From: Aurantiochytrium sp. KH105
Taxonomy: Eukaryota; Sar; Bigyra; Thraustochytrida; Thraustochytriidae
Length of the DNA: 64,000 nucleotides
Reading direction: 5' to 3'
NCBI GenBank assembly: GCA_003116975.1
Contig: BGKB01000026.1
Coordinates: 310,001 to 374,000 of the forward strand
Shown here: piece after piece, positions 26,881-37,800 of the stretch
How the letters are laid out: the number at the start of each line of letters is the position of its first letter
Numbering within the stretch: position 1 is the stretch's first letter
Program-made: the position numbers and the translations under genes
The notes under the pieces: generated by a model
Databases searched by the model: none
What the model was told of the DNA's origin: nothing
Seen by the model: the letters and a program-made list of their open reading frames with translations, nothing else

Positions 26881-29142
26881 CTATTCGCAAAGACTACGGC
26901 GCTGCATTTTGGATCCCTTCGGAGAGCCATTGATGAAGCCGTTGGTACCTTCTTGAGATTGGATGGAAAGCCGCTTGAGCGGGGACAAAGGCATTGCGTT
27001 CATGTTACTTGTTGCACGCGCAGCCCAAGCTGGTGTCGGGTGGGGGTGGACCACGTGGGCACGCGGCAAGGAGGCCGTCTGGTAGGTGCGGTGTGTGGAC
27101 GCAGTAATAAACACAGGCGACTGAGACCGCTTGGGACTCGTGTCAATTTGCGGCGGCGTTTTCCGCGAGGGACCTGCGGAGTCTTCGTGAGTCCGCGACA
27201 CCTGCAGGTTCGCTGCCTGTGCGGGCCGACGCTGGGGAAGCATTTGACCTTCGCTTTCATCGTCATCATCGTCATCATCTTTGGTCTCTTCCTCCATGCC
27301 CTGCTGGATACGCCGCTGTGGGGCTTTGAGTTGCTGGCGACGAGGCTCATCCTCATCGTCCTCCTCTTCTTGGTTGCCACGTTGGTGTTGGTGCTGCTGG
27401 TGCTGGTGCAAGTGCTGGCGGTGATGGTGTGCATGAAATTGCTGCTGGTGCTGCTGGTGCTGCAAGAGCTGAGCGCGCAGGTACTGCTGCTGATGGTGCT
27501 GAAGTCTCGCGGCCGCCACTGCTGCTGCTGCGGCGGCGGACCCCTGTGGGGCGCCTCCATGCGGGCTCGACTGAAGCGAGCTGTGCATGGAAAAGCCCTC
27601 GGCGGGACTGTCATACTTGGGCGTGCGCTTGGGTGGGCGTGGACCTTGGCGTTTGGCGAGCTCGTGGGCCTCGCGAATGTCGCAAAGAACGAGCTGGATG
27701 GCGCGCTTGGCGTATGGGGTCTGTTCTGGATTTGCAATTTTGACAATGCGCATACGGTAGCCTGTCGTGCAGGGATTACCCTCGACCTTGCGTGGCTTGC
27801 CGTTCGCCGTAATGTACGAGACCAGAGGCTTGGCACGAGGGACTTCATTAATATACGAGGTCTTCTTCCACTCGAAGAACTTCTTTGTCCCTTCTGCCTT
27901 GGGGAAACCATAGCCGGCCTTGCCGCGCAAGTGCTCGCACTCGAAGAAGAACATGCCTACGCGAGGTTCTGTGTAAAGCCACGAAGGCTGTTTGGGTGTT
28001 CCCGTTAATTTGCAAACACCGAGCTGCTCCGTCGTGTACAGAGGATAGGAGCTTTCGTCGGCAAGCTGTTATGTGAGAAGTGCGCAAATAAGCAAATAAG
28101 CAAGCAAGCGATTGAGTCAGTCATAAAGTCAGATGGTGGTGCCGCCTCGTGAAAGGACCGGCCAAGTGCGACGAGAAGGGGAGAGAGAGAGGGTTGCTGT
28201 GGACAAACTTACGAAATCGAGAAAGATCCGGCGGTAGTCTGCTGCAGACGGCCACGGATTTGGGTTTGGGGTCGAGTTGAGAAGCTGATGATCTGAGCCG
28301 CTGTCCGTGGCGCTGTCTTCCGACGGCATGGTGACTGACGCCTTTTTCGAAGCAGGAATGATGTCGCCGGCGTTGGCCGCGCTGTGCTTGGGCAGAGAGC
28401 GAAGAGGAGGCGAACATGCTCCGCCAAGATAGGGGATGCCTGCATCTTCGCTGATGCTGCGCTCGCCACTGCTGTTCGGCCTGGATCCACTGTAGACGAT
28501 CTGCTTGATGGGCGAGAAGGCGCGTTTAATGTCGCCAACAAAGTTGAAGGAGTGGTCCTCGTCAGCTTCCGGCTTGCTCGGTCCCGCCGCGAGGGACTCG
28601 AGAATTTCTCGCTCCAGTTCGCCCTCGTCGCCGCAATGGCTAGAGTGACGTGGCCCAAACTCAAAGCTACTCGCGCCTTCGTCATCGCTCAAGAGATCCT
28701 GTTCGTGGCGCATGGAGGAACTATTGCCGTTCGAATGCGCATAGTGAAGGTGATGACTGCGTGCATCGCCTTCACTTAAACGCTCCTTGTGCATGTGGCT
28801 CGGGAAGCGGTGGCTGTCCATGTGTGCGCTGTGCTGTTGTTGTTGTTGCTGCTGCTGTTGGCTCATCTGAGACTGAGGCTGAAATTGTTGCGCATGTTGG
28901 AGGTGCTGCTGCTGTTGTTGGTTGTAAAAGTGCTGCTGTTGCTGGCCAGGGTGCATGCTGGCCTGCGCTGCCTCGTCGGCGCCCAAAAGCTGAACAGCTT
29001 CATCGAGCAGGTCATCGTCGCCGAGGAGCGCGTCAAAGCCAGCTTCGGCAACGTCCTGGTGTACGCTGTCGCCGAGTCCGAGGGTGTCGGGACTGAGCGG
29101 CTCAAAGAGCCAGGCGCCATCGCCGCCTTGTTCCGCGGCCAT
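26881..29142 (-). CDS. Spliced Q/H-rich protein with an unrecognised conserved-looking domain
   Basis: Two exons: 29142-28213 (310 codons) and 28065-26881 (394 codons plus stop), joined in phase 0 across a 147-bp GT-AG intron, giving 704 residues. ATG 29235 is an alternative start. Exon 1 encodes an acidic start, poly-Gln (about residues 85-130), Ser-rich segments with SP sites, and ends in YRRIFLDF. Exon 2 starts LADESSYPLYTTEQLGVCKL and continues with a well-structured basic region (PSWLYTEPRVGMFFFECEHL, GYGFPKAEGTKKFFEW, KPLVSYITANGKPRKVEG, GYRMRIVKI) of about 140 residues spanning the splice. Long Q/H-rich and acidic tracts follow, then SP-rich sequence. Composition suggests a nuclear regulator. 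The structured region may be a DNA- or protein-binding domain that I cannot name. Confidence 0.7.
28066..28212 (-). other. Spliceosomal intron, 147 bp, phase 0
   Basis: On the minus strand the donor is TTC|GTAAGT (GT at 28212-28211) and the acceptor is CATAACAG|CTT (AG at 28067-28066). A TGACTGACTCAAT stretch with branch-point character and a run of TTGCTTATTTGC pyrimidine-rich sequence precede the acceptor. Both flanking exons are in phase 0 and the joined protein reads smoothly. It is the only well-supported intron in the window. Confidence 0.85.
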
Positions 29143-30262
29143 GTTGGCGTCGGGTTTCGTGAAGGCGAGTCGTTCTTGCTTTACGTTCGATGCTACGTGC
29201 GGACGCGCTCGAGGTCGAAACAACTCTGCACGCAAGACGCGAGGCGAGACGAGACGAGCAGGGCGGAAGCGCGACGCTCGAGGCGCGAAGCACGAGCGCG
29301 AGCGCGAGCTTCACCGCGTTCGCGTTCACGCGTTCGCGATGAGCTCCGACGAGCCAGCAAGTGAGCTTGCAAGCGCTCGAGCTTGTGATACTGCCCTCTC
29401 CGGTGTGCTTGCCTGCTCTGGTCGCTGGCTCCGCCATATAATTGATAGTGATTTATCCGGTCAGATCTTGCGCTCTCAGCTTTTGACTTTGGCCAAGGGA
29501 GGCCTGGCTGGCTGATGCTCCTCGAGGTGGAAGAACGGAGGCGACAACCGACGGACGCTCCTACCGGCAACTTTGGACTGCGCGTATACTCGTGCTTTAC
29601 GTGTGCTTTAATGCACTTAGCTTGTCCGGCCCGACCGCCTTGATGACTTGGAGCGAGTGATGGCCTGCCTCTGCCTACCTGCAGCTGCTTACTTGCTTGC
29701 ACACGTGCACGGGATCAGAAGTATAGTCCTACTACTAACACGACCCCTAGCACATTCTTAGGCTCAACCTAGGGATAAGGGTGGGCAAATAAAAAACACA
29801 GAGCGATTTATGAGAAGAAAAGAGCAGGGAAGCCAGCATCATACGTACGTACGTACGCATACGTGCGTGCGCCAGTACGCGTTTCTCAGGCTGCTTGTTT
29901 TGGAGTTAGATGAGCAAGCACGACCGACCAAATCATTTGCATGCACATCTCACACAAAACAAGACAATTTAAGGCAGCGTATACGTCGAAAGGAGAGTGA
30001 GGAGAGCGAGGAGAGCAGGGGAAAGGTCGTTCCGTCTCCGAAAGTTGATGATACTTTCTTACGTTGTTCCGCACCCCGTTGAGCGTGCGTGCCATCGCCC
30101 TTCCTTCCTTCCTTCTTCCCTTCTTTTTCCCCTACCAACACAGGCCTAAATCCATATCAAGCAAACAAGCAAGCAAGGAAGCAAGTAAGTGAATGTGTGC
30201 GCTGCGGACTGCGGCACTGTGGCGATTAGGAATCACATCAATTTGTCCAACTACCTAGGCTT

Positions 30263-30286
30263 TGGCAGCCTGGCAGCCTGGCAGCC
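30263..30286. repeat. (TGGCAGCC)3 tandem repeat
   Basis: Three perfect 8-bp units in gene-free sequence. Confidence 0.9.
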
Positions 30287-31385
30287 TGCCGACCTTCAAA
30301 GGAAAAAACGGACCAAAGAACCTTTGGTACCGTGATTCCAGACAACGTTTGAGCCTTACGGCCGGCCGGGACGGCCTTTGCGCTGAGCTTGGCCTATCAA
30401 TCTAGCACAAATGTAACCTCGCATCATCGGTCATCAACGGCGCGCTGCCGGCTGAGTAATCGCAAGGCAGTTCTCCGGCCCCGCCATGAATTTTAAGCAA
30501 GCAAGCAAGCAGCCTAGGCGTTCGGACAAAGATAAGAGGCCAAAGAAGCAAGGCAGACAGACGGTAGAGCATCACCAGTCTGAAGCTAAAAAGAAGTCAC
30601 CCGCCTTTCGACTTCCAGGCTTCATTCTCGTTCAGGTTTTCCATCCCCGCAAGAAAGTGAGACCGGCCAAGTCTTGAACACGATCGACGGATAGCTCGCC
30701 AAAGTGCCTTCCCGACTCGCCTTGAAGCCAGCCATCTAGTCGAAAGCTCCAGCTGACTGTGTGAAAGCGCAAGCTTCGCCACAGAGCTAGCTAGCTAGCT
30801 AGCTAGCTGGCTAGCCGGCCGCGCGCACGTGAGCGACAGAGCAAGCATCACGTGCCGGCGGGCCGGGCGCCGGAATTCGTAACGGACAAGCCACCCACCC
30901 CACCGGGGCAGCACGCGCGTGCGCAACGCTTTTTATTCTTCCTTCCGCGTTGCGCAATCGCGATTCTGCGGTCGGGGGACTCAACGTCTCCGTCCCTCTT
31001 TTCCTTTCTTCCCCTTTTTTTCGCGCCTGTGCTGCAGCGCTTTTACATTATAGGACAGCCAGCTTCATTTTAAGCTCTCCGTCCCTCGCGCGGCGTCCGA
31101 GCACGGCGACGCAATCCTCGACGTCTGCAAGTCTCAAGAGCGACGCCGCAGCTGCCAGGATGCGGGCTCGTTCGGCCTGCCCCTGGCTAGCTGGGAGATA
31201 GCAAGCAAGCAGGCGGCCGCGAGTCTCGCTTCTCGGATTCGCGGGTGGCGCCGCCTTGCCTCTGCTTTCTACTACGCCCGGGGAAAAGCAGAGGGGCAAA
31301 AGCGGCCCCGTCCACGGGAAAGGGGTACCGAGAAGCCCGGCCTCCGCGGCGGCTGCAGCTGCAGCTGCCGCAGGCGGCACTTGCC

Positions 31386-31453
31386 GCGTCGGATAGCGCA
31401 CTTGCGGCGGCGCGGATATCGCACTTGCGCGGCGGCGGATAGCGCACTTGCGC
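31386..31453. promoter_or_regulatory. Three tandem GCGGATAGCGCACTTGCG elements upstream of SUCLB
   Basis: Three copies in the same (reverse) orientation, spaced about 23 bp: GGATAGCGCACTTGCGG at 31391, GGATATCGCACTTGCGC at 31414 and GGATAGCGCACTTGCGC at 31437. They lie about 1.1 kb upstream of the SUCLB start codon. This is the cleanest array of the recurring element. Confidence 0.55.
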
Positions 31454-31710
31454 CACGGGCGGCTGCAAGATCCCGCTGGCTCAGCAGACTTCGATCCAAA
31501 CGCCTCCCGCCACCGTAAGTTCAAGTTCGCGCGCGCGCGCCCCGCGCCGCGCCCGCCGCACCCGCACCCGCACCCGCCGCCCGCCGCCCGCCGCGCGCTA
31601 AACGCCGCGCCGCGCCGCTCCGCGCGGGCGCGGCTCCGCGTTCACGGCTGCGCGAGCGCGGCGGCATGGGATGCAGCTAGCTAGGCACGCAGGCAGGGCG
31701 CCGCGCCGCG

Positions 31711-31752
31711 CTATCTATCTATCCATCTATCTATCTATCCATCCATCCATCT
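31711..31752. repeat. (CTAT/CCAT)n microsatellite
   Basis: About ten tetramer units, a mixture of ATCT and ATCC. Confidence 0.95.
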
Positions 31753-32511
31753 CCGTGCCGATCTCCGGGTCTCTGCGCCGCAAGCGCGAGCTCTGCCGCG
31801 GCCTCGCGCGCTTCGCGCGCGCCCCGCGCGCCGCGTGCGCCGCGCGCGAGCGGCACGCCGCGGCGCCTCGCGGCCTCGCGACGGACTGAAGCGCCGCGGC
31901 GTGGCGTCATGGCATGCTCTGCCGTGCGTGCATGCCCTGCACCCACGCCGCTCGACCCGGCGAACAACCCAGGCGAACCAACCTGGCGCCGCGCTCGCCG
32001 CCTGCGGCCTCGGGCACGCCGCGCCCGCTCTCCGCCCTCGCGCCGCTCTCTCTGCGCCGCCGGGCGCGGCGGCGCGGCAACTGCGCGGCGGAGGGAGGGA
32101 GGGAGGGAGGGAGGGGACCAAGCAGAAGGAGGGAGAAGGAGGGAGGGGAAGATAGGGGGGGCAGGGTGGACGACGCGACTGGAGGGAAGACTGACGAGGA
32201 AGGCGGATGGACGATGATGATGACGACGACGCCTGCTTCGGCGCCTGCTTGCGTGTGCGACGACGGACCAACGGGCGAATGGGTGTTGTTATGTGATGAT
32301 ACGCACGCACGCACGCACGCCTGGATCTTTCACTGCGCGGGTGGCACTCACTCTCGGGATGCAAACAACGAACGATCGAACGGCAACGCACGCACGCACG
32401 CACGCACCGACCGACGGCCGGGTCGCGGAGCAGGGCAGCAGCAGCAACAGCAGCAGCAACAGCAGCAGCGGAGAAGAGAGGAGGAAAGCAAGAAGAAAGG
32501 AGAAAGGAAAG

Positions 32512-33789
32512 ATGTCGGCGATGGGAGGCTTCTCGCGCGCGGTCACGACCGTCGGACGTTCCGTGCGCAGCGCGCAGCTTCTGCGCCACACGCAGACGCG
32601 CAAGCTCAACATCCATGAGTACGCCAGCATGCAGGTCATGAAGGAGTACGGCGTGCCCACCCCCAAGAACAGCGTCGCCACCTCCGCCGAGGAGGCGCAG
32701 AAGATCTATGACGCCGGCGAACTCGGCGAGGACGTCGTCATCAAGGCGCAGGTCCTCGCCGGCGGCCGCGGCCGCGGCACCTTCAAGAACGGCTTCGAGG
32801 GCGGCGTCCAGATGGTCTCCAAGAGCGAGGAGGCCAAGGATATCGCCAGCAAGATGCTCGGCCAGCTCCTCGTCACCAAGCAGACCGGTGAGGAGGGCAA
32901 GCCCTGCGAGCGCGTTCTCCTCATGGAGCGCCTCAAGCTCAAGCGCGAGACCTACTTTAGCATCCTTCTCGACCGCTCGCACGTCGGCGTCACCCTCGTC
33001 GGCTCCCCTGCCGGTGGCATGAGCATCGAGGACGTTGCGGCCGAGACCCCCGAGAAGATCTTCACCGAGAAGGTCGACATCATGAGCGGTCTTCAGGAGG
33101 AGCAGGTCGACCGCCTCGCCAAGAACCTCGGCTACGAGGGCGAGGCCCACGGCAAGGCCAAGAAGGTCATTCAGTCGCTCTACGATCTCTTTATCGACTG
33201 CGACTGCACCCTCGTCGAGATCAACCCCCTTGCCGAGACCGAGTCCGGTGACGTCTTTTGCTGTGACGCCAAGCTCAACTTCGACGACAACGCCGAGTTC
33301 CGCCAGGAGAAGATCTTCGCCTTCCGTGACCGCAATCAGGAGGACAAGCGTGAGGTCGAGGCCTCCAAGTACGACCTCAACTACATTGGCCTTGACGGTA
33401 CCGTCGGCTGCATGGTCAACGGCGCCGGTCTCGCCATGAGCACCCTCGACATTGTCACCCTCCACGGCGGCAGCGCCTCCAACTTCCTTGATCTCGGTGG
33501 CGGCGCCACCAAGGACGCTGTGCAGAAGGCCTTTGAGCTCCTCAACGACGACGACAAGGTCAAGTCCATCCTCGTCAACATCTTTGGCGGTATCATGCGC
33601 TGCGACATCATCGCTGAGGGCATGGTGGCCGCTGCCAAGGAGATCGGTCTCGAGAAGCCCCTTGTCGTGCGCCTCAAGGGCACCAACGTGGAGAAGGCTC
33701 GCGAGATCCTTGGCAACTCCGACGTCAAGCTCACCATGCTCGATGACCTCGACGAGGCCGCCGCCACCGCCGTCAAGCTCGCTGCCTAA
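32512..33789 (+). CDS. SUCLA2/SUCLG2: Succinyl-CoA ligase beta subunit, mitochondrial
   Basis: 425 residues from the ATG at 32512, which follows a purine-rich leader. Residues 1-31 are rich in Arg, Ser and Ala with no acids (RAVTTVGRSVRSAQLLRHTQTR), a typical mitochondrial presequence. The mature part starts LNIHEYASMQVMKEYGVPTP, diagnostic of the ATP-grasp beta subunit. VIKAQVLAGGRGRGTFKNGF is the nucleotide-binding region. IDCDCTLVEINPLAE and the C-terminal ligase half (GAGLAMSTLDIV, NFLDLGGGA, VNIFGGIMRCDIIAEG) are intact. The enzyme converts succinyl-CoA to succinate with ATP or GTP formation in the TCA cycle, paired with an alpha subunit not in this window. ATP versus GTP specificity cannot be decided here. 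Codon use is strongly biased to C/G third positions, consistent with high expression. Confidence 0.97.
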   Translation: MSAMGGFSRAVTTVGRSVRSAQLLRHTQTRKLNIHEYASMQVMKEYGVPTPKNSVATSAEEAQKIYDAGELGEDVVIKAQVLAGGRGRGTFKNGFEGGVQMVSKSEEAKDIASKMLGQLLVTKQTGEEGKPCERVLLMERLKLKRETYFSILLDRSHVGVTLVGSPAGGMSIEDVAAETPEKIFTEKVDIMSGLQEEQVDRLAKNLGYEGEAHGKAKKVIQSLYDLFIDCDCTLVEINPLAETESGDVFCCDAKLNFDDNAEFRQEKIFAFRDRNQEDKREVEASKYDLNYIGLDGTVGCMVNGAGLAMSTLDIVTLHGGSASNFLDLGGGATKDAVQKAFELLNDDDKVKSILVNIFGGIMRCDIIAEGMVAAAKEIGLEKPLVVRLKGTNVEKAREILGNSDVKLTMLDDLDEAAATAVKLAA

Positions 33790-34834
33790 ACAGCTCGCGC
33801 GCACCTCACTCCTGTAGCAGAGCAAGCCAGCCAGCCAGCGAGCCAGCCATTACGCGAGAGAGAGAGAGAGAGAGAGGGAGAAAGAGAAAACAAGGAGGCC
33901 GCAGGCGCCGGCGCACGCGCCCGCACCTCTCCATCTTTCCTTCCTCTCCCCGCCTACCCCCCCCCCTTCTACCCTCACCTTCTCAACCCCCTTTTTTCGT
34001 CGTTTCTGTTCCGGGCCTCTCACAACAGACAGGCCACGCCAGACCAAGGTCGAGCAACGCAAGAGAGAAGTACGCACGCACGCAAGAGAACAAACCGCGA
34101 GCTCGCTGCCGCGCCGCGCTGCAGCCGGCAGCGGTCGGCCTTCTCTTCTTTGCCCGATCGACGATAAACCCAGCCTAACTAAAGAAGATACCCAGATCTG
34201 TCAATCCGCTTGGGCAAGCTCATCCTGGGGCTTTGCGCCTCTTTTCAGCGAGGGCGGCCGTAGCCTGGCTGCGCTGCGCGACGACGATGGCAACGTCGGC
34301 CCGTCCAGCGATCGACTCTGCCGCCCTGATTCCAACATGCGCGGGCATCTTGGAAGGCCCAGCGCCAATTCGCGGATCTCCACGGGCTGGCCGTGGAAAC
34401 CCGGACCCGACGCCACGCGTCATGGCTTGCCCTCGGCGTCGTGGTCGCTGTTGCATGCTGCTGAAGCTTGCTTGTGTATAGGCTTTAAGCTTGCTTGCAT
34501 TGGAGCTTGTTTGCATTGGAGCTTGCTTGGTTGGCATGATGACATTCCCCATCCCATCAATATTGTCAGCAACTTGAAAATTTAAGGTCAGGGCGTGGCG
34601 CCCAGCCTTGCTGGTGACGGGTCTGAGGCTGGACAAATACCTCGCAGGTTCGCTTGCACCGCCAGGAAGACAACAACGACATGGTGAACCAACCATTCAT
34701 GGGAGGAGGGATGATTTTTGATGGGATCATAAACGATAGGGAGAGTTTACCTTTTAGGCCTACTACACACCACATATACATGCAAAGAGAATCGCGGAGA
34801 AGCGGGCCTCACAGGATGCAGACGATTCGCAGAC
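33790..34834. other. Convergent spacer
   Basis: About 1.05 kb between the convergent ends of SUCLB and the NACHT-ankyrin gene. It contains (GA)n at 33856-33876, a C-run at 33957-33967, and diverged GCTTGCTTGCATTGGA units around 34465-34530. No convincing gene. Confidence 0.5.
33856..33876. repeat. (GA)n microsatellite
   Basis: About ten GA units in the 3' region of SUCLB. Confidence 0.9.
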
Positions 34835-37800
34835 TCACAAGGAGCCACTCCGTGGACCAGGCGTCCAGGCAGCCTCGCCCTGCGTCCGTCCGCCCAACCA
34901 CTGCCACGCACCGAGGTCGACGCGCTGCAAATAAGGATCCTCTGACAGCAGCGTCTCGAAAGAGACGCCCGAGCGCAGCCGGTGCGCAAAGTTCGGACAA
35001 ATGTCAGGGTACCGCACGTGGCCACCAAGCCACTCGTAAAACTCCAGGTCCAAAGGAACATAGACACGACCTCCATGCGCCCGCAAGAGACGTTCCACGT
35101 GCATGTGTCCAGACTCGTGAGCGATGGACACGGCCGTGGCGTTGCGTCCACTCACGGCCGCGCACTGCGACGAAGGCGGCACGCGCGCGTTGACGTTGGC
35201 GCCCGCGTCCAAAAGGCTCTGAGCAACCTCGATATTTCCCATGTGGGACGCCAGCATCAATGGCGTCGAACCGTACTCAACGTCGATCGTCATGTCCGGG
35301 TCCGCACCGAGAGCCAGCAAAAGACGAACCGTGGACAAGTGACCAGCCACGCAGGCGCCCGCCAGGGGAGTCACCATGAGTTCCTGCCACACCATGTTCA
35401 CATCCACGACGCCAGAGCTGACGAGCGAACGCACTGTCGAGTTCTTTCCCTGCACGCACGAAACTACAAGCGCCTCGAGCGCCGAGGCACCAGAGCCAAT
35501 GAGCAGCTTTGCGACATCGTCGAATCCGAACGAGCACGCGCACAACAATGTAGAGTCCTCGTCCGAGGTGCGATCCATGGGATTGGCGCCTGCCGCCAGC
35601 AAACGCTCCACACACGCGTAGTTGCCAGACTCCACCGCAAATATGAGCGCCGTAATGCCCTTGCCACGGTCCCGAAAGATTGAGTCATCCTGAGTACGGT
35701 CCTCGAGGTTTGCGCCGCGTCTGATCAGTTCGTCTACAATTTCGACGTGGCCATTTCTCGCAGCCCACATGAGCGCCGTCATGCCAGACGACCCACGAAT
35801 CGAAATCAAAGACTTTGTCGCGTTCTTACGACGGCGTTCTTCGAGTTTGAGCCGGCGCAATTGGATCCGCGAGAGACCCTGCGCCCTACTGCTGATGTTG
35901 CTGCTGCTATTGCGTGCGCCATTTCGTGCCGCTACGGGCGACGCATTCGTGGGGTGTGGCTGCCGTTTGTTCCGATTTGTTGCTTCGTCGCCATCGCCAG
36001 CCAGAGAATTGATGTCTTTCTGAATGGTTGCCTTTTGCGAATCACCAGTGTTGGCGACGTGAGCAGCATTTTCGTTGCAACCCGGCGACAGCTCCAATGA
36101 AGAAGCGCCCGCACTTTGTAAATAAGATCGTTGCTGCATCGCGAGTCTCTTTTTCGCTGCCTTCTCTTCGTCATCTTCGCGGAAAAGCCTGAGGACCTCC
36201 TCGAGGTTTCCTTTCATGGCGGCGTCGACAATGGCTGGGCGCTGCCATTCCTGGCATGATGCTGCGACTTTGTCACCATCCGTCCAGCACAAGAGTCGAA
36301 AGCAGTACGTGTGATTGAAGATCATCGCCATGTTGGACGGATCCCACCCCTGGCGATTGTTCTGGTCGAGGTATTCCACGTCAACCATGGCCTCCGCCAT
36401 AAGCATCTTAATGATGTCGGGCTGATTGCTTGTTGCCGCGATATGAAGTGCATTGTTATTGTCGATATTGGACGTCTGCAGCAGCAGGTCGATCCCAACA
36501 ATGCGAATCAGGCCTTGCGCCACGAGCACATTGCCATGTTCTGCGGCCGCGAGCCAAAACGACTCGAGCGCCGCAGGCATGCGCCCATCCTCGTATCGCT
36601 GGAGACGCCGACACGAAAGCACCACCATTTCGAGCGCAATGTCGAAAAGACCGCACTCTGGCACAGACGGAGGGGCTTGCTCTGCCAAGAGATCAAAGAC
36701 AAGCATGATTACGGGCTGCCACCACGTCTGGCTGACCCGATACATGTCCGGGTCAAAGTGGCCGATGAGCAGATGCTCGACACAGCTTTCAACACGTGCA
36801 CGCAATTCAGGAAGCTTGGTCAGGTCCAAAAGTCCTCCGTCAGCCTTGCGCGCGTCTGGCACCGAAGCGCGGCGCGCTTTTGGTCCATGGCGCCCGAATC
36901 GCCTTCGACCCAGATCCGGACTCACAACGGAGCGACTTCGACGGCGGGACCATCGACCCGGTTCCGGCGATGAGCCGGCGCCGGCGCCGCCAGCGGCACC
37001 CGAAGCCGTGTCCGTGACGACTGGCGGGGGTCGCAATCCTGTCGAAGGTTTCGCGTGAGCATCGCGCTCCTCCTCTTCTTCCTCTTCCATCATTTTAGCG
37101 TCCTCAACGTGGCCCTCGTCGTGATCTGTGGTCATCTTGTGGTCCGCAACAATGTCGAGCAGCGCGTTGGCAATGTATTCGGCTGCGAGGTGCTCTTGCA
37201 AGGACAAATGCAAAAACGCAAGCTTGCCGGGCTCAAAGGTTGGCGACCGGTACCGGTAACGAACCCGCGAGCGCGGCGGACGCGACAAGTCTCGCTGATG
37301 CTGGCGCTGCTCGAGGGTGTTTTCCTCGACAAAGTCCTCGTGATCTTCAATTGTAAAAATGGGTGCCCTCTGCGACTCGATGCGCGCCATGAGGTCACGC
37401 ATGGCGAACTCCGCGCCAATTGCGTCGCTGCAGCGCTGCGCAGCAACATCAAAGTCTCGGAGGCGGATCGAGCGCGTTTCGCGTTCATGCGTCGAGTACG
37501 CGACGGCTTGAAGAAGTTCAAGCAACACTGGGTCGACCTCGTCAAATGACTTGAGCATGTGAGAGGGGAATTCGATCGCAAGTCCGTGCATGTTCCGCCG
37601 AGGATATACATGGACAGTCTTGGCCGCGCCTGGACTCCTGCACCCAAAGTGGCGGTGGGCTGGCGAACGGCAGCTTGTTTTGGTTTTTCGCTCGATGGGC
37701 TCCCAGAGAAGAAGCTTGACGATGGCGCGTCGAAATAGATCGATGCGCGAATAGGGTGCCGTGAGACTTACGCCAGGGCAAGGCTGCTTGTAATGGGCTT

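Larger units (their letters stand above)
29143..32511. other. 3.4-kb gene-free spacer / promoter region of SUCLB
   Basis: No convincing gene on either strand. It contains many short tandem repeats: ACGAG-like at 29240-29262, (ACGT)n 29842-29857, GGCAGCCT x3 at 30263-30286, (AGCT)n about 30785-30810, (ATCT/ATCC)n 31711-31752, (GGGA)n 32092-32115 and (ACGC)n about 32300-32318. A cluster of the GCAAGTGSGCTAT element lies at 31386-31453. The right half is very GC-rich and gives long chance open frames. The final bases are a CAGCAGCAACAG and GAAAGGAGAAAGG purine-rich leader before the SUCLB start. Confidence 0.5.

Noticed and set aside
26815-28008. 397-residue plus-strand frame opposite the Q-rich gene
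   Set aside because: Its Leu/Val runs are the complement of CAG/CAC codons for Gln and His on the minus strand. The minus strand has a supported splice junction.
29735-29770. TACTAAC-like branch-point sequence followed by TAG in the spacer
   Set aside because: It could belong to a 5' UTR intron, but no donor or flanking exon could be identified on that strand.
31735-33825. 696-residue open frame antisense to SUCLB
   Set aside because: A shadow of the strongly biased sense codons; it continues through GC-rich non-coding DNA and has no motif.
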